From NCBI GenBank assembly GCA_014338405.1, contig JTDE01000131.1:135832-199831 (forward strand): a DNA stretch of 64,000 nucleotides, read 5' to 3'. Under the pieces are notes generated by a model that saw only the letters and a program-made list of their open reading frames with translations, did no database searches and was not told the origin of the DNA. Source of the DNA: Paragonimus skrjabini miyazakii (lineage: Eukaryota > Platyhelminthes > Trematoda > Plagiorchiida > Troglotrematidae). Below are positions 48,624-63,465 of this stretch, in pieces; the first letter of the stretch is position 1; every line of letters begins with the position of its first letter. Both the position numbers and the translations under genes were made by a program.

Positions 48624-51600
48624 GACGATTTTACAATGCATATCTCAAAACGGATTTAGAAAAACAAAGTGTACCGAAACAGTCAGCACTAAACCTTATA
48701 GCTGTTTAGCCTAAAAGCATTCAGATGTATATCGTTTTTAAAGTCTAACTTGTTAAATCGTTTATTTGCACACAGATATTATACATACTTGACGGAAGCC
48801 CTGAATGCAAATATTCTCCCCGAGGTCAACGGATATGCACCTGAAGTTTTTATTTGGTGCACCTGTCTGTAACTAGATCATTACTTACACTCACATACAA
48901 TTGAAATACCGTTTTTGGCACGCAAAGGGCTTACAGCATCCTAGGTTTGAAAGCATTCCTTGTTGGCATAAACCTAGTCTCAAGAGAACAAACTATTTGA
49001 AAACGAATTATTTATAACGCACTTTCCAAAAAGTCAACCAGATGTATCGATACATACTGTTACATTTCGTTACGCACAAGTCTAAGCATACATTAGAATG
49101 ACATGCAAATGAGAGAATTTGTGTGATATGTTTGGCTAATCAATAAGAACTGAACTCTGAACCAGCTGAAAAAACATTTATAATTTAACCCAACTATGAT
49201 GATTCTAGAAGTCCCAATAACAGTATAATAATGTTTGACGGACAAAACTTGGGAATCTTAGAATAATAATCTACAATAGATGCAACAGACAGAAATTCTC
49301 GTATGTTCGCAAAATACTAGTACGATTGATGAGCTAGCTTGTCTAGCCTGCTTAAAACGTTGCCCAAAAGTAAGCTTACTGAACAAATGCATTGGAATAT
49401 TAACAAAAATCAAGTTATTTGAAGTAGGTGCAAATAATCCGGATCATTAATAATTTCTATAGTTGGAGTTATCAGAAACTCCGCATTAATTAATGTAAAG
49501 CATAATGTAGCACATCACGGGATTCTGCGAGAAGGAAAACGTGGTTGATTGACTTTCTGCGAAATTACAACATTGGTCACACACGCACACGGTGTAGACA
49601 TCGTTGCCTTTTTGGAACAAGAAGAATATTTGGTCAGCTGTGGATCGCGATTTTTGAATAAAGCAGAACAACTGTATTCACAAACACATAACTAGACACT
49701 AGAGTTAACCAGGGTTGTCAATATATTACTCGGTTACATATCAAGTATTAGGTTCAATGTTGTCAAAGACCACCAAGCTGAACATTAGTTGAAAACAGAA
49801 ATCAGAAGACAAAAGCTGTAGGATGATACCATTCCGTACACCCTCATCAGCTACAAACGTGCATTCTGTCGTGCGCAACAAACCGACTGAATCATATTGC
49901 AGAACAACAAACAGAACAAGAAATCCCAAATATGTGATCAAAATCGAGTAATACAATGGCAGTTGCAACATTGCAATATTGCTATCAACTACATATGTTC
50001 ACCTATGGTCGCGTAATTATAATGGAATTGTGAAGTAATTGGGTGCATCGATTAAATCGATTAAATGACGAGTGGTTGATGATACAGGCAATCGGTTGCT
50101 GACCAAATTGTTTATAAGCTGTCGAAAAATGTGCTTACTTAGTTATTTTGGAATATATTCAGCCATTAGGACGGATCAGTTCCATTTAATTTTTCCTGAA
50201 CGCCAAGCACAGCAGCTACAATGGAATCCATAAACAAAATGATGATTGTAAAGAAACGCTTCAGGTTTCTTCGTGGGAGGCAGTGGTATTAATTTTACGG
50301 TGAATAGCAGTCACAGGAAGTCAACTTGATACGTTAGTTTGGTTGCCGCTTTTAGTTTCCGACAGGTTCACTCGAAGAGCACAATGTCTCTGTACGTCGA
50401 TTTAATAAATATGAGCTTTATTCGGTACAGTTTGTATGTTCACCGAGTGGAGGTCGTTTGTAATGGTACTTGAATAAAGTACAATGCGTAAATTTTACTC
50501 CCATGTTGTCTTTGTCGGAAGTTCCAAATGTTCAAGCACAGCTCTGGGTGAGAAAACATGCCTAGTCCAATAAAATAATGTTTCAACGTGTGCATTCTTG
50601 TAGCACGCCGGTTAAATGCTTGAATAATACAAGTAATTCTCGGTTCAGGTTGGTGTGATAGACAACGACTTTAAGTGAACCAACCGGGTGACACACGAGT
50701 AGCACACAAACGAACGTCAGTGAATCGTTCAATTCCAATCTCTCAAGCCGGTTTCAGGATTTCCTGTAAATGTTCGAACATTTTCAGAGCCAGGTTGATC
50801 TGTCAGCAATCATGGACGATCATTGGAATACCATTAAAATCTCTTTTATAAAAATTAGTGGTGTTTAAATATATCGCACAGTTTTGCCCCATCGCAATAA
50901 AAAATGTCTACCAAAATTGGTTTCACTGACCGGCTTGTAGCAGCCCAATATATTTTTGGTCTCCACCCCGCGGCTGTAAGGTCATCAGCTGCAACGATGC
51001 AGCAATGAATTCTCGTCATGGCAGTCTACGGTTGATAAATCACTCACCGCTCCGAAAATATCATTCCGCAAGCAGATTTTCCTTCTTTACGTTCTACTTA
51101 TTCAGCTGTCGTTCTAGTAGGCTGACAAGACCTGACCAAGAAGATGGGAAAATACTGTAGTACATTCGTCTCTGGATGACAACATGGTTACCAATAGTAA
51201 TTAAAAAAACGGCCAACACGAGTCCACAAACAGAAGACATTGTTAATGGTGTGTTAAAGGAAAACATCAGTTAATCACTTTACCGACATTAAGAAAGGCT
51301 CAGTTAAACAACGTGCATGAAGGTTACTTATGTGTAGAGAAAATAAAAATGCTGGCTTGGCAGGTGAGCTGCTGATCAGCGATAAATTCGAATATCAAAA
51401 GCACCACAAAAAACTACTAATTACTGCAATCAGTTTGAGGTCTTTTGCAAGTTAATCACGCCGACTGTATGAATTTAAATAGAGCCTCAACCGCTTTACA
51501 AATGCACTTAGCAAAAGTTAGCCGCGAAATGTGCGATTAAATTTATTGGTTGTTGAATAGGGCAACTATTTAGCTGATGTCAAACTACAAAATTGAATTC

Positions 51601-54600
51601 TCAAATTTTTACTTCCTTTTCTAGTTACTATATTTTGGAACAGCGTTGTAATGGAATTTATCTCGATTAACTAAACAACGGTCCCCTGGTCCCTTAATCA
51701 AGATACACGCAACCTAATCTGGACATGAGCGACACGATGACCAGGCACTAACGCCCGTTTTAATAAGCTAATTCTCAGCAAGAGTAAAAAAAGAGCGCAC
51801 TATGAAAAATAAAAATTTAGGTAGGAATTAAAAATGACAGCTATTGCATGATATTACTTTCAGTTGACTTGACTCAAAGTCCGTCTAGGTTGACTGTTAT
51901 AATTGGAAGAAATCGGACAGAAGACGGACGATCAGAAGTAAATTATTTACGCAATCACAATTAACCGGTGAGACTTGGTGTATTTCTGGTTTTACGGCAA
52001 TAAAAAACCAAATAATTGAAAGTATTTTTCTAGGAGACCGGTAATTACTTTCTTTTTTATTCAGATATTCAGCAGATATACGGAGAGTAAGAATTCATTA
52101 GGTTCTTGCAAAATGAGCGTGCTGAACTTCATAGGCAGGTGATTGTTGAAGACAGGGACGAATTCATAAGGTCAAAGTGATGACCTTGTGCTCATTCACT
52201 CACGAAGGTTCAAATGTAAGCCACAGTTTTTTCATCACTAGACAAAATGAGAGTAACCCTGCGTAACAGCTTGCGCCTATGAGAAAAAGCGGTTAGTCAT
52301 CGTTTAGTCGTATATGCGCAAACTCTGATGCACAACGTCTTGACTTCCGTTGACGACAAAATTTTGCAGTGTAAACGCCGCTGTGGGCAAATCAATGAAT
52401 ACTTCGAACAAGATAAATCACCTGCAAGCTTCCAACAAAGGACTGCTTGTGAGTACAGCAAACGCATGTGGGGAGTTGACAAATTTCTAGGGATAAATAA
52501 TCAAAGATTTTACTTTCTTGGCTCATTATCTGTGTGTATAAGTTACGTATCTTGTCTACAAACACGTTTCAAGACAGTTAACAGGCATATCCCAAACAGG
52601 CTTCATTGTTCTCAGTATTAAACGAATTTCTTTCTGACCAATACCGTTGTCTCGATGACATTAATATTTTTTCTGAAGTGTACCTTGTGCGGAACGACCG
52701 AGATAACTAATTGTTCATTTTTGCCACCTGAAAATAGCTGCACAACGTGCGCTAATAATTTCAAACATTTCACTGGAACCGAACTCAGTGTTTACAAAAT
52801 GTGTTTTTTAACAAGTCACTAGTCACGTTTACCGGAGTGTAGCGCAGCCAGTTGTTGATCCAACGTCCACCTTTTTTTTGATAGAAAAAAGTAGTGTATT
52901 TTTGAAAAAACCTTGAAAGCAGTGCTGCTCTTAAATAGAACAGCAAAATATGTGAGTCTCAAAGTTCGTCTGGCCCTTAAATCTGAATGATTTCATAAGT
53001 TTGAACAATAACATTCCAACTCCTACGACTAGGATTGTGTTTTCACATCCTGAATTTCTCTAAACTGCTTATCAAATATTATAATCGCTGTTTTCGCTCA
53101 CGAATGAATATAACGTATGCACCAAATTTTTACTTTTTTGGTTAAATAGAGAGAGGCGAAACCATTCTCCCAAGTTTCATTCTTCTTGTACTCATTAAAA
53201 AATGGACCGAGGAACACATTGTTTGAAATCCCTCGAGTGAAACGTTTTGTTAATTCCATGTCAGTTGACTGAAGAACTTGCTGTGTGAAACAAACAGAGA
53301 TAGTGAAAGGATTTTGGTTGCATAAATAATGAGTGCTGCCTGACAAACTCAAGTCAAAATCTTGTCTCTTGTTCACGGAAGACAGAACGTTTAGGTAGAA
53401 CAACAACCAGCTTTCCCAAGAACGGCTGAATATACCTCAAGAAATGTAGAGAAGTTTTATCACTTTGGCTAACAGCCGTTAATTAGTAGATTTGAAGTTC
53501 ACTCGAAACGTGTAACAGATCACTCTGGAAAAGACTTTGTGGATATTATGACGATGTACTTCGATCCATCTAGTAAAAGTTACTTTTTATGGTTTGCTAC
53601 AAAAACATACAGGGCTTATTTTCACCTTGTTTTAACCGAATACAGCTGTACATAATTGAACGTTTATTGAAATTCAGCGTATATTGTTAACCATTTTGCA
53701 GGCTTAAACACAAATACAATTCGAAAATAAGCATGATTATGTCGGAACAGTACTTCCGATATGCCATGACTAGATGGTGTATTCTATTACTGAGCTAATC
53801 AACGTTTTTCAATTTTCTGCACGCATTTGTACATAAGAAATCTACGAGCCATTCACAGCTCTCAGACAGTTGCAAGAAAAACAAGAAGTGGTCTCAGATT
53901 GGCTCGCATTAGCTCCAGTAGGAATAAAACAAACAAAGGTGAATGTGTATCAAGATTAAAACGGATCCTTGTAAAGGCAAAATACCCTACGGGTTACTGC
54001 TGGCGGCAATATCATGAAGATAACAGTATCTTGGAAAATCAATTGTTGCTACTACATTGGTATGTGCCAGAAACTTGATTCAGTACTGCGACTTCCGCGA
54101 ACCATATGCTTGATAGATAACTGTCAGGTATTCACCATCCTTTCGTTATGTTTGATTTCAATGGTCTCAACAATTTTTTTCAACTAACGTGAAACTGAGA
54201 GGAAGCGATACTGCTTCCGCATCAGGCAGGTACGGTAGATATCAAAATTTTAACTGCAGGCATTCCATATCAAGTCGACTTAATTTATGTGCGATTTTAA
54301 AAATTTCCTGAAAACAACTTGATAAACTGACGCCAGATAATCTAATGGGCGGAATGCAACTGTACACTGGTGCAAATGATGCCAGCTCGTATTGACCGTG
54401 TGTTGATATCTCTAAGATTACCGCCAATTTTATGTGTTAAACTTTATGAACCTTTTAACAAAACGTGGAATTACATAATAGTTGTACTTCTATGAACATT
54501 CTACTTAGTGAACTACAGTGTAGCAAAAGATAATGTTCAACAAACCCGAAGGCCGGATTAAATATTTGTCGATTATTGTCTTCTGCACAATGTGAAAGCG

Positions 54601-57600
54601 TTTTTACAGAACCCAACAAATTTGCACGGATGAACGCATAAGCAGAAAAAAGGGAGAGTTCAGCAGGTATCACCTGTAAGTCTCTGCAAGGAGATACTTG
54701 TCGACATTCCTGTAAAGAAAATGCGAATAAGTCCACTGGTTAGAATTCTTAGCGAAACTTATGATCAAGTATTTCAGTGTAACCATGTACTAACTGGCTC
54801 AAATCCAGAATAATAACGTTTTTTGAATCGCACATATCTTACGGTTTGCTTAGGTGTGCCACTTTCAATAGGGACCACTGACCAGTATATATTATTTGGA
54901 GCTTTTGTCTTTCATAAAGACATTAGCTATTTGCTTCAACTACGTCAGCGTTTAGACTAACAGAACGGATACGTGCCAACGACACTGTTTTACGTTATGC
55001 CAAATTGGCCAGCGCATGCAGTGACGTGAGAGGCAATACCACAGAGAGTGTAGACAAAAAATTCCATTTTGTTCTTCCCGAGATAATCAGTAACGGGGGT
55101 TCACGATATTCACTTGGTTGTGTCGTTCGACGTCGTGATGTTCGACAAGACGTCCATATTACCCAGGTGCGTTTGATCAGTCTTGGTTATACACTGTGCC
55201 CATGAATTATTGAATTAAACGCAGAATCCGTCTCGCTAATGACTTTCAATTGTTAAACCTACCAAAAATTGCTTATATTGGTCTTTTTTTCATACATTTT
55301 ATTCATTATTGCATTTAACCAGAGATATACTACAGAATGTCATTTTTGATCAGTGTATTGCTTCTGAATATTTATGAAGTGATTGCTTGCTTGGAGGCCA
55401 TTAAGAGTTTTCTTAATACACTGTACAATGCTCTTAAACCTAAAATATAAAGGGTATTCATCTATTTCCTTGGTATACTGTGTTGAATATGGAACGGAAG
55501 CATACAAAAGCAAGTGCTCAAAAAAGTAATGACCAGTATAGCTGCTATAATGCTGCATTTTTTGTAATACTCGAAGTAAGAACCAAATTGATGGAATTAA
55601 AATGTGAGCACACATCTTGAGCAAAAACATACTCAGTATAGATTAAATTTTCCTTAAAGCGAACATCACATATATAACAAAAATGTTATATTAAAACGTC
55701 TCTATAAATTAGGCTCAAGATCACTCTGATCAACGGTACTTTCCGCAAAGATTTGTTCAAGTTGGTGAAGTTATTTAGCGTCTTTCTATTCAGAAAATAC
55801 AATGAACACAAATTGCAAGCTTTTGGTAACAGATTTTAGGGATAAATTTTTATAATCCTCGCAAAAGCGTCATCAACTGTGGTTTATTGTTTAAAACAGT
55901 ACACCCAGTGATTAGCTACTGCGTTCTTCTGAAAAATCGTCAAAATGAACGTTTCGTATTACCCGTTTTATCTTCTGTTGTGTGAGTTATTATATAAGTA
56001 TTTTCATTTGTTGAAATATATCAACTGAAATCATGTGAACAACAAAGAAGCCGACAAGATCTATTTGTATGTTTGATTGACAGGCTAAGTATAACACAGT
56101 AAACGTAAAAGCGATAACTTCGGTAATGTAATCTGTGGAAACATCGAGCTAATTGTTTGCTATCAACTGAAGGTTGTGACCTAGAGTAAATAACATATGA
56201 GCATTAACATCTTCAGAACAAAACGTCAAAAGTTATCCAAACAGGTAACGATTGTTTCGGCCTACTAGTGCATCCGATAATTCATCTGTAAAACATTCTG
56301 GTTGGTAGCACTCTGTTTAGAGATATTGAAAGTTTCCACAAGCGATTTGGCAGTTCATCTGGTCGGACAAATATTTCAAATAGTTTCTAGCTCAGCATTA
56401 TAAATAAATCATAGATTTGTGCAATCTAAAAATTCGAGGAAGTCTCTTTTTTAAATAACCTTCAACATGCTGTGTTCCCATGCAGCCTCTATTCTTTTAC
56501 CATTACAGCTACAGTACTCAAAGTCCTATTTCTCTCCCATCGAACCATCATTCCTGGAGCTTAGTCTTTGTTTTAAAAATAAGAAGTTTGCTAAAGACCT
56601 GGATTTTATAACTCAGTAAACCCCAACCGTAAAGTTACAATATAAACGTGTTATCCAGCGTTCATCAGCAAACAGTACGCAACAAATTTCCGAAACTAAA
56701 ACGTCTATCTGATATTTCTGGCAAAAAGTGGAAAAAATGATTTGACAACATGAAATGACATAAAGTTTTGATCAACTTTCTTTTTGTCCTTCACTGCTGA
56801 CGAGTTACTTAAGCCAAACTAACAACCAACAAACAGATAACAACAAAGGCCTAGCCAAAGGCTACAAATTTCTACGTGAAAACTACACTGAGACTTTAGG
56901 TGAACGAATGCCTCACAGTATATATATATGTATTATAGAACAAAAGCTTATATAATGAAAACGTCGCAAGTATTCTTTAAAATAATTTGAGGAAGCGTTG
57001 GAAACATTACTCGGACTGTTCACATGATAAACTATGTGATTATAACCAAGCTAAATAAACTTTATACTCTTATCTTGGTAACCCTCGTACAGTTTACCGT
57101 TCATTTGTTGGGGCTACTCAACACAGGCATGGATTTTCATGACATGACCAATGAGTTTTGCGTAAGCAGTTGGGCAAATCGTATTGAACTGCAAGAGGTT
57201 TGAAGATGCATATTGGCACGTGCGTTCTTTTCGTGTGCATACATTAGACGATCAGCAAAATGAAGGCAGATGAACGACTACTAAACCATAGTGACGAATT
57301 TTTCTGCACAGAAAATTAGATTGGATTCAAGCGACATTTACGGTACCTAGTGGTGCGTTTGCTGCTTGAGGGTATTCAAAGTTAGATAGGCGAGCAGAAT
57401 GCCAATAATTTCATTAACAAGTCGCTATATGTGAATTAATTCGTAAATGTAGTTCACCCTAAAATTTGTTTGAACAATTTTTTTTTTGTTTTGCTAATTG
57501 CGCGCTTATAAGTCCCTCGTGGTAATTTCCGTTAAGCCTACATAATAGTTTTTAGTTGAGAAGATATGTCCAGTGTTAAGTCAGTGCACAACAGTGACAG

Positions 57601-60600
57601 TAAATTGTTGATAACGTTTCTTGTATATGTATTTCGGTATGTAGAGAATACCGTGGCGGCTGATTCATACTTGGAGTATTTGGAATAGACCAAACTTTTT
57701 ATGGACATTATTTGGGACAGGTTGTCCGATGTGTTTTAGTACATGTGTACAGAAAAGCTTCTGTTTAGCTTAAGCTGGGGAAATGCAACTCTACCTTGCA
57801 GAATATAGTGTGTGTATTCTTATATGCGGATACGTTATCCAAGCGGACGAACTAACCGTACATTTCCAGTTTTTCCGAAAAACTGTACCACCATAATACA
57901 ATCTAAATTTTTAGGTTAAGTGTAATTATCCTCAACGATTTTAAGTTGATCCACAGTCCACAGTGGAAAATTTCACATTCAGATGCTGAAAACGTGAAAG
58001 TACGTTTTCCGGTTCGAATTCAGATCGAAATGGGACTGATTTTTTATATATATTGATATGATAGCACTGAAGCTAATACTTTTCTCTAGGCATGTTTGAA
58101 TTATGTCGACTTCTTCGCGAATCGCATAATCTCTTTTTGCTGAACAGATATGCCTTTTTGTGTTTTGGCGTTTTAAGCTCCTGTTAATTGAGTTCAAACA
58201 AAGTGCATAAAATGATTGTGGCTTAACCTCAAAAACAAGAAGACAATGAAATGACCAATCTTAATTTAAACTTTGAGAACTCTACTGATTTATTATAAAC
58301 CTAAAAAACGCATCATTTTATTCTCGTTGATGTTACGACAATTTCCTTACTCCATGCGTTTTGTTATACAGTTACTAAAGTTCCGATTTGAAAACAATAT
58401 CAAACCATAGATCGCGGAAACGTGGGCAAAGAAGTGGAAGGATAAAAGCCAAAACACCAGTCTAATTATATAGCTACAAATATTTTGTTTTTTATTTTTG
58501 CATCCAGATCTCTCTGCAGCTAGATGCCGAGGAAAAATATTGTGGAAAACTGCTTTGCGCGGGAACTTGCCGGCAAAAAATACATTTAACGTTTGCGTTC
58601 AACTCACCCGAGTTCACGAATGGCTCCTTGTAAACGAACCTTGATAAATCTTTTCGTATCCAAAACAGTTTTAGTGAAACATTTACGCAAATATTGTATT
58701 AATCGTGCAGCAGCATGCCTGATAACATCACAGGAAATAATTTACTGTCAAACAGACTTCGGCCGTGATGTGCAACCATTGAATGTTTTCGAAATCTTAC
58801 GTTGTGACTGAAAATCGTTTTGTTGATGTGTTATGGTATGGGTAGGTGAAAACGGTACACCACTACGAGGAATCTCAGGAAGTATCTCCAGAACACAACT
58901 TAAATGATTGCTGTAATCAGTCAAGACAATACCGAGTGTATTACTGCATCATTTATTTATCATTGTTCTCGTCGGTAGTTTCATATCTTTCTCTAGGATT
59001 TCAAAGAACGCCAGTAGAATATTAAAATCAGATTAGCTATTAGGAATCAGTACACGAGCAAAAAAAGTGAAGTAAATTTACCAAAGCAGAAAATATATCG
59101 TTCTCAATCTTCCTGCAGATAACATAGTATAATAGATAGGATTAAGGCGAAGAACGGCCTACATAATTGAAAAAGTACGACCAGAGTGTCAGCCCAACAT
59201 CACTGAAAAAAGTTGCTGGTGCTAGCAAGTACGGGATGAAAAACGACCTCAATATAATGGTGAGTGCTGAGACCAAATTACTGGGAAATAATCCAGTAGA
59301 CTGAATATTTGGGAACTTCCAGTAAAGTTGTGGAATTTTGGTCACGTATGATGTGGCATTTTCAATGGTATATTTTGTATGAGAGAACGTATCAAATTAA
59401 AAAACACCAGTGAAACTGAACGAGGCATTTCAGAATGTTTGATTTAAGGTGCTTAACTGTTAACAACAGAGCATTCAAACGAATATGTATTTTTTGCGAC
59501 CGAAAAATAGATGGACAAAAGTAAACACTATTCATTAGCAACGAAAAAGGCCTTGTCATACTACCAATGGCAAAATGGACGAGCCCATCGATCTAGTTTG
59601 GAAACCTCCTGGACCTGTAACATTCTTTAAGAAGCTAACATTTTGTGAGCTATGCAAATTGAGTCTCCTTAGATGGAATGTGTCAACATATGTGCAAACT
59701 AATATCTACCCTTAGCTTCAACAAATAAGAGCATGTAAACAAAAATGTGTTTCCTCAGTAAGTTTTGATAAACTGATGTACAGTCGGCGGACCGGAATGT
59801 TTATTTGGTTTCCCCTGATAGCTCAATGAGACGAGAATGTCTGTAATAGTACGGAAATTTACCGCCAAAACTGAAGCACCTAAACTCATCCGTTGAACGA
59901 TTTTCGGATTATTTCTGCACCTATTCGGAATCAAACAACTTGTGGTCTGTCTTTTTAGTCTGTTCGTTTCTGTTGAAATGGCCGCAACTGAGTGTACTTC
60001 GTTGAATGCTCAAACGACAGCACAGCGACATTGCCGATACATTAACTAAAGAAAAAATATTCGTGAAAGCCAATAATTTTTCGACCTGGGGTTTTGGCAA
60101 TAACCAAAACTTTTTATTATGCGAGTTACCAAATATATAGAAAAAAACGTCTACATTCGACGATGGCTTTTGTGCAGCAATTTCTGTCAACGTGAAATTA
60201 TCACCATTAGGCGGACATTCAGGTTCAGCACACTTTCTTCATGCTACGATATTATCACTCATGTAAACTGGAACAGATATACATACAACACTATGCAACA
60301 AGTGTCTGAGCGAAGTATCTACTGTAAAAATGTGGTTGTGATAACATATCATAATTTACTTGTAAACATTGAAAAACTAGGTGGATAACCTGCATTTTCG
60401 ACAACTTTCTCATCAGGTTAACACAGTTTCACTAGTCAATCATTTCAGCATGCAACAGGTCATATAAAGATAATCATAAATCACCCTGCTTATTTTGACT
60501 GTTGGAAAGAGTTTGACAGCCAGGGTTTCCAATTACATGCTCCACACAGTATTACTTGAGTTGTCGACACCATAAAGTTAAGCACATGGTCTTAAAGTAC

Positions 60601-63207
60601 GCCGTTGCCGTCCACGCAAAAATTGCCTTCGTGTGTTCCGTCGTGCTGCTATGCGAAGAAGTATACGCTTGTACAGATGGGGAAACATCATTCAGCATGA
60701 TTGTCAGTGGCTGCAGCATTTTTTTGGTTGACACAGCCGTCATCATGACCACTGACTGATCATACAGAATTATAATTTGGGGACCATGATATCAACCAAC
60801 GTCAGAGAAAACCTATCAAACGGTGATAGTTGAAGTGCGATTTGGTTACATTCTGGCGTGACTTTTGCTGAAGTAGGTTTCTAAATTCTTGAACTCTCCT
60901 TGACTTTGAGACTACATGTCTTACTGTCAGTTATTTCGAAAGAAAATATCGATCGCTAGACTTAAGCCAATTGCTGCATTGTTATTCACTTAGTTCTTAA
61001 GTTATTGGTTGCTTACTTCCTAGGTATTGAAACGTGAAGCAAGCGCTAAAAACGTTATCTGTAAATACCAAAATTTAACGATTTAAAGGCGACTTTCCTA
61101 AAACTACTGAAGTTGCATATATTTTGAATAAATAATACTTTCCATTACTAGTTACACAGCCATATCCTCGTCGTCAATAATACTGGTTCAGATGCTGAAA
61201 ATGTGACTGCACAACACCAAAGCACAAAAGAATAGAACAATTTCAAAAGACCCCATCAAAGTTTTCGCGGGGAAACGCATTGCACATCCTTTAATTTAGT
61301 GACAGGTCCACAAAACCACTGTTTGGTTCATTCACTGCTCAACCCCATCTTGCGACTTTATGGAGAAGCTTGCCTACTTGGTGCGGAATATCTCGGTCGA
61401 CTCACTTTGTTGCCAAGAATAGTTAATGAACCTGAGTACTTGTAATGAGGTCATATCTAAGCTGCTTTTAACTGAGGTCTCCCAATTACTTCTGTACGTT
61501 ACAAAATCCGACGTACTTTATGGTTCAATATTCTAAATTACCAGCTACATTTTAACCAGTATGTGTTGTTGAAACGGTCAAACATAGCATAAAACCTTTC
61601 CACGTTTTGAATTGTTTATCACTACACTATAAGTCTTATTTGCGTTGGTATTTGTTGAAGCAACGTACGGCTGGATAGTTGCCAATGTTGCTAGTCACTT
61701 GACGGGTGCAATTGAATCTACGTGCTTACTGGAGGCTATAAAGCAACAAAATAGGTCCCGTCAACAAGTTCCCAGGATGCCAGGTCGTCTGTTGTGCAGT
61801 TGTGCAAAATCGACCCGACTTTGCTTCTTTTCGGTTGAATTGAACAAATCATCCAGGCTTGCACGTCACCTGCTTGTTCTGAATTTGATCAGCTATTTTT
61901 ACTTGACTAATGCTTTAGTCCAATCTTTGCTAATCCACTATGCACGTGGAGCTTGTTTCCAACTTGCAAGTGATGGTACAGGATGAATCGTTAACAGACA
62001 ACAGCATGTTTTCCTGCCAAACCAAAATTTATTGAAAACTACTCGTGCTTCTACAATTTGTTCATTTAGTGAGTTCTCCAGTGTTTTTCTCGGCTGCACA
62101 TTACAGCTCACGTTTTTCCCAATAATTCTCGCTAGAAAAATGTAAACGCACATCTATCAACGGAGAAAAATTACTAATAGAGAAACAAGAATATATGGTG
62201 AGAACGGTGGACTACCCTGTACACAACAAAACCTCCACCAATCAGATCTTGTGTTACGCAAACGACCAATAGAGTTATGACAGCTTTCAGACTGAACAGC
62301 AAATAAGAAGGACTGCGGTAAAAATGCGTATAAATACGTATGTGTGCATTCTTGTTGACAGAAAAAATAGAATATTGTAAATACAGCCACAGTTGCATGA
62401 TGCATTCTGGAATCTGTTAAATGATACGGTTTCTCATTTTGTATGAGATACTCTGGAATTGTTTACTACTTGTAAATTCTAGCAAACGGACTGGTACAAT
62501 GTTTAAAGACCACGTAGTCCAATGGAATCCAAAGAACCGCATGTGAGTTCAAAATTATTTTAATGAAGAACAATATGAAGCCACCCTTTAGCAGTGTGAC
62601 TGTCGAATACACATGTTTCATTGATAGAACGTTAAGTATAAAAAAAATGGAAGGTGAATATAAAATCTTTACGCGCCACATAGTTTTAGAAGTAATGTTT
62701 ACAATGGTCCAATACAAACATAATGAACATTTACTTGAGTTAACTGCTCTATTTTTTTCAACATAAATCCATTCGTGTTTTTGTGTGAGTTGACCCCAAT
62801 CTCTGCCGTTAAAATAGCGGACGATCTATATGTGAAGACTGTTGTATCACATAACAAACTGAGCCAGTTAACAACTCATTAGCCTTTGAGAAAAGTTACC
62901 AAAAAGTTTTGCGAGACTGCTCATCACCTCTGTGATACTGGTGAGTAGAAGTTAGTCCATCGGCCAACCACGGACAGCCGATGAAAGTTTCGATACAGAA
63001 TTAGGACCTAAAAACTAAGAAAGACAACTCATACCTTCTCGCAGCCAAAATGATTGCAACCCAATGTTTATTAAAAATTTTTCGGAAGTAACAATATTTC
63101 ACTAGTTCAACTGTTGCAAGTTTGATTCTGCAAGATTGATAAGGGTAAATATCCACACTGAGATCATGTCAGCTTTTGGGATTCTTTGAAATATTTTTGT
63201 CATACAG

Positions 63208-63465
63208 GAAAGATTTTTTGTGTTCGACACCTATCTAAGTCCAACGTTAAAACGTTTTGGCTTCGAAGTACTTAAGTTTATTGACTTTATTTTTGCTGTA
63301 GGTTATACTTATCTGCTAACTTCAGCAGAATGTAAGAAAAGACTGTTGCCCCTAATAAGTACACATGAGCTAACCTGCCTGTATGCTTACATCTTAATGG
63401 CTGAAACTTTGGGTATCACTTTTGATCTGACACGTTCCTGGAGCATTAATTATTTCTTTCATTAA
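63208..63465 (+). other. possible exon near the right edge
   Basis: An open frame follows an acceptor-like site (ATTTTTGTCATACAG ending at 63207). It contains aromatic and hydrophobic runs (FGFEVLKFIDFIFAVGYTYL) that could be a membrane segment. A donor-like T|GTAAGA lies at 63332, which would give an exon of 124 bases. Alternatively the frame runs to its stop at 63465. No family is recognised, and the length alone is not significant. Confidence 0.17.

Noticed and set aside
58010..58025. tRNA B-box-like GGTTCGAATTC
   Set aside because: There is no A box at proper distance and no tRNA fold around it.
61645..61986. 113-codon plus-strand open frame
   Set aside because: It begins at a TTG, not an ATG. 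No domain was recognised and the length is not significant.
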